This document shows positions 1 through 10,517 of a stretch of 64,000 nt of DNA, in pieces. A program made the position numbers and the translations under genes. The stretch is from Microbispora bryophytorum. Lineage in GTDB: Bacteria > Actinomycetota > Actinomycetes > Streptosporangiales > Streptosporangiaceae. The stretch spans positions 514,092 to 578,091 of the forward strand of contig NZ_VIRL01000002.1 in assembly GCF_006874465.1 (NCBI RefSeq). The letters run 5' to 3'. The stretch's first letter is position 1. Each line of letters opens with the position of its first letter. A model generated the notes under the pieces. It was not told where the DNA came from, ran no database searches, and worked only from the letters and a program-made list of their open reading frames with translations.

Positions 1-665
<665 letters not shown>

Positions 666-1062
666 CAGGCCTCCATGAGGGTGCGTCCCCGAGAATGGGG
701 TGCTAAACGTTCCTTTTCCATTCTGCGTACTGACCTTATGTCCCCTCTGGTTCTAGGGCGACTTTGTCCGGAAATCCGGGTGAACTGCCCACAGTGTTGT
801 GGTGTCTCTTCACAGTCGCGTGGCGCGTTCGTCCGAATCCCGTGACACATGAAGCCGCGGCGCCCCCGGCGCACTCCACTTCCCCCCACCGCTTTCCTCC
901 ACCTGGCTCCGCCCGCCGCCGGGAACCCCGTACGCGCCGGGGTTTCCGGCGAGCCGACACGCCCGTGCGCGGGCCGGGGGGCCCGTGGCGCCCCACTCCG
1001 GCCCACCCCATTTCACCTGCGAAAACGCCGCCGATTTTGAATGCGGACACACTCAGAATCAG
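666..1062. other. moxR-mraZ divergent intergenic region
   Basis: About 490 bases separate moxR from mraZ and I see no convincing gene; the reading frames here lack ribosome sites and recognisable protein. One feature stands out: a hairpin at 918-950 with a 13-bp stem (GCCGGGAACCCCG against CGGGGTTTCCGGC, one G-U pair) and a 7-base loop. It has no T-run, so I do not call it a terminator. The mraZ promoter lies at the right edge. Confidence 0.5.
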
Positions 1063-1090
1063 TTGACGGTGGGGAGAAGTGGAGTATGGT
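1063..1090 (+). promoter_or_regulatory. Predicted dcw/mraZ promoter
   Basis: A -35 TTGACG (1063-1068) and -10 TATGGT (1085-1090) are separated by 16 bp, giving a start near 1097 and a leader of about 60 bases before mraZ. It is overlapped by the TGGNG repeats listed next. Confidence 0.6.
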
Positions 1091-1104
1091 GGTGCGCAGT
1101 GGAG
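1070..1104 (+). promoter_or_regulatory. Tandem TGGNG repeats, predicted MraZ operator
   Basis: Four pentamers occur at an exact 10-bp period: TGGGG (1070), TGGAG (1080), TGGTG (1090) and TGGAG (1100). MraZ of other bacteria represses its own promoter by binding TGGGN-like repeats spaced by 5 bases, the same geometry. The repeats cover the promoter spacer, the -10 box and the predicted transcription start, as expected of an autorepression site. Confidence 0.6.
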
Positions 1105-1154
1105 GGCAGGGGCTATAGCGCTGAGCGCTCCGCAAGGCACAGGAGGTGGGTCCG

Positions 1155-1586
1155 GTGTTCCTCGGCACCCACCACCCGCGCCTCGACGACAAAGGACGGC
1201 TGTTCCTGCCGGCGAAGTATCGCGAGGAGCTGGCGGAGGGTCTGGTGATCACCAAAGGCCAGGAGCGCTGCCTCTACGTCTTCCCCGTAGAGGAGTTCCA
1301 GCGCATCACCGAGGCCCTGCGTACCGCTCCCGTGACGGCGAAGGCGGTCCGCGACTACAGCCGTGTCTTCTTCGCCAGCGCGTCCGACGAGGTGCCGGAC
1401 AAGCAGGGGCGCATCACGATTCCCCAGACGCTGCGGCGGTACGCCGGGCTGGAACGTGACTGCGTCGTGATCGGCGCCAACACGCGGCTGGAGATCTGGG
1501 ACGCCCAGGCATGGGACACCTACCTGGAGGCCCAGGAGCAGGCATTCTCCGATCTGTCGGAGGAGGTGCTGCCCGGGATTCTGTAG
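1155..1586 (+). CDS. mraZ: Transcriptional regulator MraZ
   Basis: This 143-residue protein is the standard MraZ length. It has two SpoVT/AbrB-like DNA-binding repeats, marked by [16 protein letters not shown] near residues 9-24 and [17 protein letters not shown] near 82-98. MraZ is a ring-shaped DNA-binding protein that represses the dcw operon from repeats in its own promoter. The start is GTG 1155 (product [14 protein letters not shown]), eight bases after AGGAGG at 1141-1146; a GTG at 1146 lies inside that ribosome site and would add only three residues. It is the first gene of the cluster. A gap of about 210 bases to rsmH holds no other recognisable gene. Confidence 0.95.
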   Translation: MFLGTHHPRLDDKGRLFLPAKYREELAEGLVITKGQERCLYVFPVEEFQRITEALRTAPVTAKAVRDYSRVFFASASDEVPDKQGRITIPQTLRRYAGLERDCVVIGANTRLEIWDAQAWDTYLEAQEQAFSDLSEEVLPGIL

Positions 1587-1798
1587 AACGGTCCTTTTCT
1601 GATCAATTGACCCGTCGGTGACGTTCGGCGAGGTCTCCACCCGCTCCCGTGTGACAGCTGATGCACCTTCCCCGGTGTCAGACGCCACGGCCGGTGACGC
1701 GGATGGGGACCTGGCCGGACGGGTCGGTTCCCCGGGAACCGGCATGGGTGGGGGTCCGTTGGGTAGTCACCGGCGGCACAGCCGCGAATCCGCGAGTA

Positions 1799-2791
1799 AT
1801 GCGGCATAAATGGGGGTTGGAAGCGTTGTCGTACGAGCCCGGTCAGCCGGGTGGTCACGTTCCGGTCATGCTCGATCGCGTGCTGGAGTTGCTCGCTCCG
1901 GCGTTGTCCGGACCGGAGCCGGTGGCCGTGGACGCCAACCTCGGTCTCGGCGGGCACGCCGAGGCGCTTCTGGCGGCCCACCCCTCTCTCCATCTCATCG
2001 GCATCGACCGCGACCCCACCGCCATCGAGCGTTCCACCGCCCGGCTCGCGCCGTACGCGGACCGGATCACCCTGGTGCGCGCGGTCTCCGACGAACTGGC
2101 CGACGTGCTCCGTGACGCCGGACGGCCCCGCGTGGACGCCGCGCTGTTCGACCTCGGCGTGTCCTCCCCTCAGCTCGACGAGGCCGAGCGCGGCTTCGCC
2201 TATTCCTACGACGCCCCCCTCGACATGCGGATGGACCGCGAGCAGGAGCTGACCGCCGAGCGTGTGGTGAACACCTACTCGGCCGCGGACCTCATCCGCA
2301 TCCTGCGCGTCTACGGCGAGGAGCGCTTCGCGTCACGCGTCGCGAACCTCATCGTCAAGGAGCGCGCCAAGGACCCCATCACCAGCACGAAACGGCTTGC
2401 CGATCTGGTACGCGCGGCGATACCCGCCGCCACGAGGCGGACCGGGGGCAACCCGGCGAAGAGAACGTTCCAGGCGCTGCGCATCGAGGTGAACGGAGAG
2501 CTGTCGGCGCTCGAGCTCGCGCTCCCCGCCGCGCTCGACGCGCTGGCGCTGGGCGGGCGCGTGGTCGTGCTCGCCTACCACTCCCTGGAGGACCGGCTCA
2601 CCAAGCAGGTCCTCGTGGCGCGAACCAGGGACACCGGCCCTCCCGGGCTGCCGATCCCTCTGGAGGCTCACCAGCCCCGGTTCCGCCTTCTGACGAGGGG
2701 AGCGGAGCTCCCGGACGACGAAGAGGTGGCCCGCAACCCGCGGGCGGCCTCGGCCCGCTTGCGGGCGGCAGAGAGGATCCGCGAGGGATGA
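1799..2791 (+). CDS. rsmH: 16S rRNA (cytosine(1402)-N(4))-methyltransferase
   Basis: RsmH (MraW) methylates N4 of C1402 in 16S rRNA using S-adenosylmethionine. The S-adenosylmethionine site is visible as [14 protein letters not shown] from residue 45 with the acidic LIGIDRD strand after it. The typical N-terminal [15 protein letters not shown] and C-terminal [13 protein letters not shown] segments are present. ATG 1799 gives 330 residues, close to the family norm. A TTG near 1820 or 1832 could also start it, and the 1661 frame opening would add 46 unrelated residues; the true start is uncertain because no strong ribosome site precedes 1799. The stop overlaps the next gene by four bases (ATGA), so translation is probably coupled. 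Confidence 0.93.
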   Translation: MRHKWGLEALSYEPGQPGGHVPVMLDRVLELLAPALSGPEPVAVDANLGLGGHAEALLAAHPSLHLIGIDRDPTAIERSTARLAPYADRITLVRAVSDELADVLRDAGRPRVDAALFDLGVSSPQLDEAERGFAYSYDAPLDMRMDREQELTAERVVNTYSAADLIRILRVYGEERFASRVANLIVKERAKDPITSTKRLADLVRAAIPAATRRTGGNPAKRTFQALRIEVNGELSALELALPAALDALALGGRVVVLAYHSLEDRLTKQVLVARTRDTGPPGLPIPLEAHQPRFRLLTRGAELPDDEEVARNPRAASARLRAAERIREG

Positions 2792-3567
2792 GGACAGAGC
2801 AGGAGAGCAGGAGGGCGGCCGGGCGCACGGCCGCGCCGCCCCGCACGCCGGACCGGACCGCCGCGCCGGCAGGCGAGGCCGTCGCCGCTCCGGACAAGCG
2901 CCGCGTCCGCCCCGGCGCGCCCACGGCAGCCGACGCCCGCACGCGCGAGGCCGTCCCGGCTCCCCGCGGCGCGGAGGGCCGTCGCCGCGAGGCGGCCCCG
3001 GCTTCCCGGCCCGGTGGCGTGGACGGCCGGCTCCGCCGTGAGGCCGCCCCCGCGACTTCCGGTACGGCCGCTTCCATTACGGCCGGATCCCGCACGGCCG
3101 GATCTCGCACGGTCGCCCGTCCCGCGCCGTCCCGTGAGGCCAGGGGCCTCACCGAGGTCGCGCCCGCTCCTTCGCGGCGCGCCGGACACGGCGGCCCGGA
3201 AACCCGGCCGGCGGCGACCCCACGTGCCACAATGGCGCGGCGGGCGTTCCGGCGGCCGCCACGTGCGCCCTTCGTGCTGCTCGTCGTGGGCCTCATGTGC
3301 GGTGGCCTGGTGACCCTCCTGCTGCTGAACGTGGTCCTCTCACAGGATTCGTTCAGGCTGAGCGACCTGCAGTCGAGCATCGACGAGCTGCACGAGCAGG
3401 CCGCGGAGCAGGAGAACCAGCTCCGCCAGTGGACGCAGCCGGGCCCGCTGGGCGATCAGGCCGCGGCGCAGGGCCTCGAGCGCGACAAGTCCGCGCCGCA
3501 GTTCATCGACGCCGGCGGCGGTGAGGCGGCGCAGGAGCAGGCCCAGAAGGAGGGCACGGACCGGTGA
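2788..3567 (+). CDS. FtsL-like septum formation protein with long disordered N-terminus
   Basis: Position between rsmH and ftsI and the topology fit FtsL, a bitopic division protein that works with FtsQ, DivIC and FtsW/FtsI. Residues 1-150 are an Ala/Arg/Pro-rich, probably disordered cytoplasmic tail. One membrane helix lies at about 161-184 ([20 protein letters not shown]), followed by a short periplasmic coiled coil at 188-214 and a hydrophilic end. The 259 residues are much more than the usual 100-200. An ATG at 3232 (residue 149) would give a conventional 111-residue FtsL, but it has no ribosome site, whereas ATG 2788 overlaps the rsmH stop. FtsL sequences diverge strongly, so the name rests on context and topology. 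Confidence 0.75.
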   Translation: MRTEQESRRAAGRTAAPPRTPDRTAAPAGEAVAAPDKRRVRPGAPTAADARTREAVPAPRGAEGRRREAAPASRPGGVDGRLRREAAPATSGTAASITAGSRTAGSRTVARPAPSREARGLTEVAPAPSRRAGHGGPETRPAATPRATMARRAFRRPPRAPFVLLVVGLMCGGLVTLLLLNVVLSQDSFRLSDLQSSIDELHEQAAEQENQLRQWTQPGPLGDQAAAQGLERDKSAPQFIDAGGGEAAQEQAQKEGTDR

Positions 3568-6368
3568 GAGACAGCGGCCGGAACCCGGGTCCCGGCCGCG
3601 GGGGTCCCAGCGGGCGAGGCGGTGGCCAGGGCCCGGGCGGTGACAGGAGGAGCCCCGGCTCCCCGGGGCGGCCGTCCCGTCAGGACGGGCCGTCGAGGCC
3701 GGGCCGTCCCGGCCGGCCTGCCGACCCCGGACGCGACGACGCGACGGGCGGGCCGACCGGCGGCATGACAGGCGGGCCGGCGGGCGGCAGGACAGGCGGC
3801 ACGGCACGGCGCGGCAGGACCGGTGGATCCCCGGAAGGCGGATCCCCGGAAGGCGGAGGCAAGCAGGGCGGCGGCCGTGCGGACGGTGCGCGCGACGCCG
3901 CGGGCGAGCGCGACGACTCCCGCAATGGCCGCACCGGCGAGTCGTCCGGGAGGCGCCGGGCCGCGCCGGGCGGATCCGTCCCGCCCTCTCGCGCGCCGCG
4001 AAGTGGCGAGCCCGGCGTGCCCGGCGGCGGCCCGCGCCGCGCCGGCGCGCAGCATCCGGCCCCGGGTGAGGGGCGTCCGCGTGGCGCGGGACCCGGGCAG
4101 CCGCGGGCGGGTGCGCCGGAGAGCTCCGGCCGTCCGCGTGGCGGCGCGCCGGGTCACGGCGCTCGGGGAGCCGCGTCCGGCGCTCCCGGCCGCCCACGCC
4201 CCGCGACCGCCGGCGATCCGCGTCCCGGCGCCTCGGGGAAGCCCGGTGCCTCCGGGAAGTCCGGTGCTCCCAGAAAGCCCGGCGCCTCCGGGAAGTCGAG
4301 TGCCTCCGGGAAGCCCGGTGTTCCCGGAAAGCCCGGTGCTCCCGGAAAGTCCGGCACCCCAGGGAAGTCCGGCGCTCCCGGCAGACCCGGTGTCACGGGA
4401 ACGTCGGGGACGTCCGGAGACGGCGCTTCGGCGAAGGCGGGGGCCCCGGGCAGGACCGGCGCTGCGCGACCGTCCGCGCCGGGAGCGCCCGGCGGGACAG
4501 GCGGGGCCGGAGCGGGCCGTCCCCGCCCCGGTGGCGCCCCGCCGCGCCCCCAGCGTCCGCAGGGACCCCAGCGTTCTGCGGCACCGCCACGTCCTCCGCG
4601 CCCTCCGGGTCCTCCGGGTCCGCCACGTCCGCCCGCCGTGCTCCGGCTGGGCAACCCCGCCCGGCGGCTGAGGGCGGCGCTGGTGGTGATGGCGATCGTG
4701 CTGTCGCTGTTCGCCGGCCGGCTGGTCCAGCTCCAGGGCTTCGACTCCAAGGTCCTCCAGGCGAGGGCCGCCGAGCAGCGCGTGCGGCCCGAGACGCTAC
4801 CGGCGCGGCGCGGCTCGATCACCGACGCCGGGGGACACGACCTCGCGGTGACGGTCGAGGCCAGGGAGATATACGTCGACCCCAAGGACGTCGACCCGGA
4901 CAAGCGCGACCTGGTCGCCACCACGCTGGCGCGTGAGCTGAACAAGCCCAAGGAGGAGATCGCCGCCGCGCTGGCCAAGACCACCCAGCGGTACATCCCG
5001 CTGGCCCGCGACATCGAGCCGCCGCGGGCCAAGCGGATCATGGGCTTCGAGCTCAAGGGCGTGGGCATGAAGGAGACCTACCGCCGCCTCTATCCCGGGG
5101 GTTCGCTCGCGGGCGGCCTGCTCGGCTTCGTCGGCGTCGACGGCAGGGGCCTGGAGGGCCTGGAGAGCGCCTACGACGACATCCTGGCGGGCAAGGACGG
5201 CAAGCAGAGCGTGGAGCTCGGCGCGAACCGGCAGCGCATCCCGATGACGCGCAGCCAGCGCGAGGCGCCGGTGCCCGGGCGGAACGTGCGCCTCACCCTC
5301 GACAGGGACATCCAGTGGGCCGCGGAGCAGGCGCTGGACCGGCAGGTCCGGGCGACGGGTGCGCGCAGCGGCAGCGTGATCGTCATGGACGTGCGGACCG
5401 GGCAGATCTACGCCATGGCGAACGCGCCTCAGGCCAACCTCAACGACTGGCAGTCGGCCCCGGCCGACGACCGCGCCAACCGCGCGGCGTCCGAGGTGTT
5501 CGAGCCGGGCAGCACCAACAAGGTGATCACGGCCGCGGCGGCGATGGAGGCGGGCGTCGTCACCCCCGACACCGTGCTCCGCGTGCCCGACCACATCCAG
5601 TGCGCCGACCAGCAGCTCAAGGACGCCCACCCGCACAAGCCCGAGCCGCTGACGTTCACCGGGATCCTCGCCGAGTCGAGCAACGTCGGCACGATCATGG
5701 TATCCGACAAGATCTCCAGTCAGCAGCTTTACGACATGTTCCGGTCCTTCGGATTCGGCGCGCGCATCGGGTCGGGGATCCCCGGCGAGCAGGCGGGCCT
5801 GCTGCCGCAATGGCAGACATGGTCGGGCAGCCAGCGCTGTACGATCGCCTACGGCCAGGGCATCTCGGTCACCGCGCTGCAGATGGCCAGCGTCTACCAG
5901 ACGATCGCCAACGGCGGAGTGCGGATGACCCCCTCGATCGTGGCGGGCACCACCGACGAGCACGGCGCGTTCGTCCCCAGCCCCGCGGCCAAGGCCACGA
6001 GGGTGATCAGCCAGACCACCGCCGACAAGATCGCGCTGATGCTGGAGGCCGTGGTGGGCCACGAGGGCACGGGAGAGGAGGCCTCGATCGAGGGCTACCG
6101 CGTCGCGGGCAAGACCGGCACCGCCATGCGGTACGACGAGAAGTGCGCGGGATACTGCGGGTACACCGCCACGTTCGTCGGCTTCACCCCCGCGGACCAG
6201 CCCCGGTTGATGGCCCTGGCAGTGATACAGGATCCGAAGAAGGACCACTACGGCGGCTCCGTCGCCGCCCCGGTGTTCAAGGACGTCATGACTTTCGCGT
6301 TGAAGAGCAGGAAGATCCCGCCGACCGGCACGAAGGCGCCCGCGATGGTCCTTCGCCCCTCGGAGTGA
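3564..6368 (+). CDS. ftsI: Septal peptidoglycan transpeptidase FtsI (PBP3) with a 365-residue low-complexity N-terminal tail
   Basis: FtsI crosslinks septal peptidoglycan. Residues about 1-365 are Gly/Pro/Arg/Ser-rich and include ten 6-residue collagen-like repeats at 222-281. The membrane helix is at about 370-392 ([20 protein letters not shown]), then the dimerisation domain (PARRGSITD) and the transpeptidase domain. Catalytic motifs are intact: SxxK as S650-T-N-K653, SxN as S705-S-N707 and KTG at 850-852. The folded part matches a normal class B PBP; at 934 residues the excess is all in the cytoplasmic tail. GTG 3564 overlaps the ftsL stop by four bases. An internal start just before the helix is possible, but the reading frame keeps strong high-GC coding bias throughout the tail. 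Confidence 0.93.
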   Translation: MRDSGRNPGPGRGGPSGRGGGQGPGGDRRSPGSPGRPSRQDGPSRPGRPGRPADPGRDDATGGPTGGMTGGPAGGRTGGTARRGRTGGSPEGGSPEGGGKQGGGRADGARDAAGERDDSRNGRTGESSGRRRAAPGGSVPPSRAPRSGEPGVPGGGPRRAGAQHPAPGEGRPRGAGPGQPRAGAPESSGRPRGGAPGHGARGAASGAPGRPRPATAGDPRPGASGKPGASGKSGAPRKPGASGKSSASGKPGVPGKPGAPGKSGTPGKSGAPGRPGVTGTSGTSGDGASAKAGAPGRTGAARPSAPGAPGGTGGAGAGRPRPGGAPPRPQRPQGPQRSAAPPRPPRPPGPPGPPRPPAVLRLGNPARRLRAALVVMAIVLSLFAGRLVQLQGFDSKVLQARAAEQRVRPETLPARRGSITDAGGHDLAVTVEAREIYVDPKDVDPDKRDLVATTLARELNKPKEEIAAALAKTTQRYIPLARDIEPPRAKRIMGFELKGVGMKETYRRLYPGGSLAGGLLGFVGVDGRGLEGLESAYDDILAGKDGKQSVELGANRQRIPMTRSQREAPVPGRNVRLTLDRDIQWAAEQALDRQVRATGARSGSVIVMDVRTGQIYAMANAPQANLNDWQSAPADDRANRAASEVFEPGSTNKVITAAAAMEAGVVTPDTVLRVPDHIQCADQQLKDAHPHKPEPLTFTGILAESSNVGTIMVSDKISSQQLYDMFRSFGFGARIGSGIPGEQAGLLPQWQTWSGSQRCTIAYGQGISVTALQMASVYQTIANGGVRMTPSIVAGTTDEHGAFVPSPAAKATRVISQTTADKIALMLEAVVGHEGTGEEASIEGYRVAGKTGTAMRYDEKCAGYCGYTATFVGFTPADQPRLMALAVIQDPKKDHYGGSVAAPVFKDVMTFALKSRKIPPTGTKAPAMVLRPSE
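4227..4406 (+). repeat. Ten 18-bp tandem repeats inside ftsI
   Basis: Ten in-frame units encode G-x-x-G-K-x hexapeptides such as [12 protein letters not shown] and GTPGKS (codons 222-281). The units vary slightly at third positions, so they are not a very recent expansion. The product is a positively charged, collagen-like, probably disordered stretch on the cytoplasmic side of FtsI. Confidence 0.9.
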
Positions 6369-6375
6369 CGGCGGA

Positions 6376-8016
6376 GTGACCGGAGCAGGAGTGGCCGGGG
6401 CGAGCGGCGGAGAGGGGTACGCTCTCGCCGTGCGTTCCCCGTCGTCCATGCGTCCCGAGGCCGTCCAGGCTCGCCCGCTGTCCGCGCTGGCGTCCCTGCT
6501 CGGCACCTCGTCGGCCGTCCCGTCCCCCGGAGCGCGGGCGGTACGCGGCACCGTCACCGGCATCACCCTCGACTCGCGCCGGGTGCGGCGCGGCGACCTG
6601 TACGTGGCCGCGCCCGGCAAGGCCCGGCACGGCGCGGAGTTCGCCGCCGACGCCCTGGCGTCGGGCGCGACGGCGATCCTGACCGACGCCGACGGCCGCG
6701 ACCAGGCCGTCGCCACCGGGCTGCCGGTGCTCGTCGTGCCCGACCCGAGGGCGGTGCTCGGACAGGTCGCCGCCTGGGTGTACGGCAGGCCGGCGGCCGG
6801 CATCACGCTCATCGGCGTCACCGGCACCAGCGGCAAGTCCACCTCGACGTTCCTGCTGGAGGCGGGCCTGCGTGCGGCGGGCCGCCGTACCGGCCTGGTC
6901 GGCGGCGTGGAGATCCGCGCGGGCGACGCGCGGTTCACCCCCGAGCTCACCACTCCGGAGGCGACCGACCTGCAGGGGCTGTTCGCGCTGATGCGCGAGC
7001 GGGGCGTGAGCGCGGCGGCGATGGAGGTCTCCAGCCACGCCCTGGCGCTCGGCCGCGTGGACGGCCTGTTCTACGACGTGTCGATCTTCACCAACCTCTC
7101 GCAGGACCACCTGGACTTCCACCGCGACCTGGACGACTACTTCGCGGCCAAGGCCCGGCTGTTCACCCCCGAGTTCAGCCGGGTGGGCGTGGTGAACATC
7201 GACGACGCCCACGGACGGGAGCTGGCCGCCACGGCCAAGATCCCGATCACGACGTTCTCCGCCGCGGGGGCGCCGGAGGCCGACTGGCGCGCCGAGAACG
7301 TGCGCCTCGGCTCCGCCGGCAGCACGTTCCGCCTGGTCGGTCCCGGCGGGGTCGAGGCCGAGGTGTCGGTGGCCCTGCCCGGCCCGTTCAACGTGGACAA
7401 CACGCTCGGCGCGCTGGTGGCGCTGGTGGAGGCCGGGGTCCCGCTACAGGCCGCGGTGACCGGCGTGAGCGAGTTCGGCGGCGTGCCGGGCCGGATGGAG
7501 CGGGTGCCGGGCGCGGACGACGTCCAGGTGATCGTGGACTACGCGCACAAGCCGGGCGCGGTGGAGTCGGTCCTGCGCTCGCTGCGCGCCGTGCTGGACG
7601 ACGGGCCGGGAGGCCGCCTGGTGATCGTGCTGGGCTGCGGCGGCGACCGCGACCGCGGCAAGCGCCCGATGATGGGCGAGGCCGCCGTCCGTCTCGCCGA
7701 CCTGGCCGTGTTCACCAGCGACAATCCCCGTACGGAGGATCCGCTCGCGATCCTCGCCGCGATGCTGGAGGGCGCACTGCGGGTACCCATCAAGGAACGG
7801 GCCCACGTGGTCGTGGAGCCGGACCGGGCGGACGCCATCCGCCTGGCCGTCGGCGGTGCGGTGCCCGGAGATGTGGTAGTTGTGGCCGGCAAGGGACACG
7901 AGCAGGGGCAGTATGTCGGGGCCGAGGTCATTCCCTTCGACGACCGTGAGGTGGCCGCCGCCGCCGTCGCCGAGCGGAGCCGGGCGCGGCGGGCGGCGCG
8001 AGACGCCGATGCGTGA
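6376..8016 (+). CDS. murE: UDP-N-acetylmuramoyl-L-alanyl-D-glutamate--2,6-diaminopimelate ligase
   Basis: MurE adds the third stem residue to UDP-MurNAc-Ala-Glu in the cytoplasm. The ATP loop GVTGTSGKST is at residues 147-156. The carbamylated-lysine region and the HxxHxxFH-type segment (NLSQDHLDFHRDLDDYF) follow, then VDYAHKPGAVES. D449-N-P-R452 is the motif that selects meso-diaminopimelate over lysine, so the wall should be DAP-type. The first 18-20 codons are weakly supported: GTG 6430 (product MRSPSSMRPEAV, 528 residues) is an alternative start after GGAGAGGGG. The gene begins seven bases after the ftsI stop. Confidence 0.95.
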   Translation: MTGAGVAGASGGEGYALAVRSPSSMRPEAVQARPLSALASLLGTSSAVPSPGARAVRGTVTGITLDSRRVRRGDLYVAAPGKARHGAEFAADALASGATAILTDADGRDQAVATGLPVLVVPDPRAVLGQVAAWVYGRPAAGITLIGVTGTSGKSTSTFLLEAGLRAAGRRTGLVGGVEIRAGDARFTPELTTPEATDLQGLFALMRERGVSAAAMEVSSHALALGRVDGLFYDVSIFTNLSQDHLDFHRDLDDYFAAKARLFTPEFSRVGVVNIDDAHGRELAATAKIPITTFSAAGAPEADWRAENVRLGSAGSTFRLVGPGGVEAEVSVALPGPFNVDNTLGALVALVEAGVPLQAAVTGVSEFGGVPGRMERVPGADDVQVIVDYAHKPGAVESVLRSLRAVLDDGPGGRLVIVLGCGGDRDRGKRPMMGEAAVRLADLAVFTSDNPRTEDPLAILAAMLEGALRVPIKERAHVVVEPDRADAIRLAVGGAVPGDVVVVAGKGHEQGQYVGAEVIPFDDREVAAAAVAERSRARRAARDADA

Positions 8017-8079
8017 GCCGATGCCGGGCCGTGCCCCGGCGGCTGAGTTAGCGACGCGAAAGAGAGCAGGAAAGACACC

Positions 8080-9447
8080 ATGATCCCGTTGCCGCTGGCC
8101 CGGGTCGCCGAGATCACGTCCGGAGCGCTGAACGGAGCGGCGGACCCCGCGGCCGTGGTCCGGGGGCCCGTCGTGATCGACTCACGGGCGGCCGGACCGG
8201 GCTCGCTGTTCGTGGCGATCAAGGGTGAACGGGCCGACGGGCACGACTTCGCCCGGCAGGCCCGCGACGCCGGCGCCGCCGCCGTGCTCGCCACCCGGCG
8301 CGTCGACGCGCCGGCCGTGATCGTGGGCGACCCGCTCGCGGCCCTGGCCTCGCTCGCCACCGCCGTACTGTCGGAGCTGCCCGGCACGACCGTCGTCGGG
8401 GTGACCGGCTCAGCCGGCAAGACCACGACCAAGGACCTGCTGGCCGGTCTCGCCGCCCGGCTCGGCCCCACGGTCGCCCCCGTCGGCTCGTACAACAACG
8501 AGATCGGCCACCCGCTGACCGTGCTCAAGGCCGACGAGGCCACCCGGTTCCTGGTCCTGGAGCTGAGCGCGCGCAGCATCGGCCACATCGCCTACCTCGC
8601 GAGGATCGCCCCGCCCCGCATCGGCGTGGTGCTCAACGTCGGCACCGCGCACCTCGGGGAGTTCGGCGGCAAGGAGGCGATCGCGCAGGCCAAGGGCGAG
8701 CTCGTCGAGGCGCTGCCCGCCGGCGGAGTCGCGGTGCTCAACGCCGACGACCCGCTGGTGCGCGCGATGGCCGGCCGTACGAGCGCGCGGGTGACCTACT
8801 TCGGGCGCTCGCCGGAGGCGCACGTGCGGGCGGAGGACGAAACGCTCGACGCGACCGGCCGCGCCTCGTTCACGCTGCGCACGCCGTCCGGCGCCGCTCC
8901 GGTCCGGCTGCGCCTGTACGGCGCGCACACGGTGGAGAACGCCCTGGCCGCCGCGGCGGCCGCGCACGAGCTGGGGCTGCCGGTGAGCGACATCGCCGAG
9001 GAGCTGTCGGCGGCCGAGCCGCGCAGCCGCTGGCGGATGGAGGTCACCGAGCGGGCCGACGGCGTGACCGTGATCAACGACGCCTACAACGCCAACCCCG
9101 ACTCCATGCGGGCCGCCTTCGGCAGCCTGGCGGTGATGGGAGAGGGGCGGCGACGGTTCGCCGTGATCGCCGCGCTGCGCGAACTCGGCGAGGACGGCCC
9201 GGCGCTCAACGAGGATCTCGGGCGGCTGGCCGCGGGCGCGGGCCTGGAGGCGGTCGTCGTCGTGGGGGAGGACGCCGAGCCGGTGCTGCGGGGCGCGCCA
9301 GGCGCGATCCACGTGCCGGACGCCTCGGCGGCGGCGCGGGAGTTGTCGGACCGGCTCGCGCCGGGCGACGTGGTGCTGGTGAAGGGGCCGCGTGCGGCCG
9401 CGCTCGAGCGGGTCGCCGAGGCGATCCTCGGAGGTGACGCCCGGTGA
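8080..9447 (+). CDS. murF: UDP-N-acetylmuramoyl-tripeptide--D-alanyl-D-alanine ligase
   Basis: MurF joins D-Ala-D-Ala to the UDP-MurNAc tripeptide, finishing the cytoplasmic pentapeptide precursor. The Mur-ligase ATP loop reads [15 protein letters not shown] near residues 107-121. Further family landmarks are [15 protein letters not shown], the [13 protein letters not shown] segment and [17 protein letters not shown] in the C-terminal domain. The 455 residues are normal. ATG 8080 is preceded by a 63-base gap after murE, one of the few gaps in this part of the cluster, with a weak GGAAAG ribosome site. The stop overlaps mraY by four bases (GTGA). Confidence 0.95.
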   Translation: MIPLPLARVAEITSGALNGAADPAAVVRGPVVIDSRAAGPGSLFVAIKGERADGHDFARQARDAGAAAVLATRRVDAPAVIVGDPLAALASLATAVLSELPGTTVVGVTGSAGKTTTKDLLAGLAARLGPTVAPVGSYNNEIGHPLTVLKADEATRFLVLELSARSIGHIAYLARIAPPRIGVVLNVGTAHLGEFGGKEAIAQAKGELVEALPAGGVAVLNADDPLVRAMAGRTSARVTYFGRSPEAHVRAEDETLDATGRASFTLRTPSGAAPVRLRLYGAHTVENALAAAAAAHELGLPVSDIAEELSAAEPRSRWRMEVTERADGVTVINDAYNANPDSMRAAFGSLAVMGEGRRRFAVIAALRELGEDGPALNEDLGRLAAGAGLEAVVVVGEDAEPVLRGAPGAIHVPDASAAARELSDRLAPGDVVLVKGPRAAALERVAEAILGGDAR

Positions 9448-10517
9448 GGAACATCCTCATCGCGGGGGCGATCTCGCTGATTCTCTCCATGGTCGGCACG
9501 CCGCTGGCCATCCGGCTGTTCGCCCGCAGGGGCTACGGCCAGAACATCCGGGAGGAGGGCCCGTCGGGACACTACGACAAGAAGGGCACTCCCACGATGG
9601 GCGGCACGGTGATCGTCATCGCGGCGCTGATCGGCTACTTCGCGGCCCACGGGGCGACCGTCTTCTCGGCCGTCAGCGACCCCCCGACGGCATCGGGACT
9701 GCTGGTGTTGTTCCTGATGACCGGCCTCGGCGCGGTCGGCTTCCTCGACGACTTCATCAAGATCTACAAGCAGCGGAGCCTGGGCCTGCGCAGCGGCGCC
9801 AAGGCGGGCGGGCAGCTCGTCATCGGGGCGATCTTCGCGGTGCTCGTCCTGCGCTTCCCCAACGCCTACGCGGTGACCCCCGCGGAGACGCGCGTGTCGT
9901 TCCTGCGGGACATCGGGCCGTCGATCGGCCTGATCGGATTCATGATCTGGGTCGTGTTCTTCATCGTGGGCTTCTCGAACGCGGTGAACCTGACCGACGG
10001 CCTCGACGGCCTCGCCTCCGGCGCCACCTGCATGGTCCTCACGGCGTACGTGCTGATCGGCAACTGGCAGCTGCGCAACAGCTGCACGACGGTCGGCTTC
10101 GGCCCCAACTGCTACTGGGTGCGAGATCCGCTCGACCTGGCGGTGGTCGCGGCGGCGGTCCTCGGCGCCTGTCTGGGCTTCCTGTGGTGGAACGCCCCGC
10201 CCGCCAAGATCTTCATGGGTGACACCGGCTCGCTGGCCCTCGGCGGCGTGATCGCCGGCCTGGCCTTCACCACCCGGACCCAGCTCCTGCTCGTCATCCT
10301 GGGCGGCCTGTTCGCGATCATCACGATGTCGGTGATCATCCAGGTCGGGTCCTTCAAGCTGACCCGCAAACGCGTCTTCCGGATGGCGCCGCTGCAGCAC
10401 CACTTCGAGCTGTCGGGCTGGGCCGAGACGACGATCGTGGTGCGCTTCTGGCTGATCGCGGCCCTGTGCGTCGCCGCCGGTCTCGGGCTGTTCTACCTCG
10501 AATGGATGCCGAAGTAG
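9444..10517 (+). CDS. mraY: Phospho-N-acetylmuramoyl-pentapeptide-transferase
   Basis: MraY transfers phospho-MurNAc-pentapeptide to undecaprenyl phosphate, making lipid I at the inner face of the membrane. The protein is an integral membrane protein with about ten helices. Characteristic loops are present: [13 protein letters not shown] near the N-terminus, [31 protein letters not shown] and [19 protein letters not shown] with the catalytic Asp residues, and [12 protein letters not shown]. At 357 residues it has the usual length. It starts with GTG overlapping the murF stop and its own end overlaps the murD start. Confidence 0.96.
   Translation: MRNILIAGAISLILSMVGTPLAIRLFARRGYGQNIREEGPSGHYDKKGTPTMGGTVIVIAALIGYFAAHGATVFSAVSDPPTASGLLVLFLMTGLGAVGFLDDFIKIYKQRSLGLRSGAKAGGQLVIGAIFAVLVLRFPNAYAVTPAETRVSFLRDIGPSIGLIGFMIWVVFFIVGFSNAVNLTDGLDGLASGATCMVLTAYVLIGNWQLRNSCTTVGFGPNCYWVRDPLDLAVVAAAVLGACLGFLWWNAPPAKIFMGDTGSLALGGVIAGLAFTTRTQLLLVILGGLFAIITMSVIIQVGSFKLTRKRVFRMAPLQHHFELSGWAETTIVVRFWLIAALCVAAGLGLFYLEWMPK

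Noticed and set aside
918-950. Hairpin between moxR and mraZ as a terminator
   Set aside because: It is in a divergent gap, so neither gene would use it as a terminator, and there is no T-run.
4797-6953. A 718-codon open frame on the minus strand opposite ftsI and murE
   Set aside because: It spans two real genes, has no domain and shows shadow composition; ftsI and murE on the plus strand are certain.
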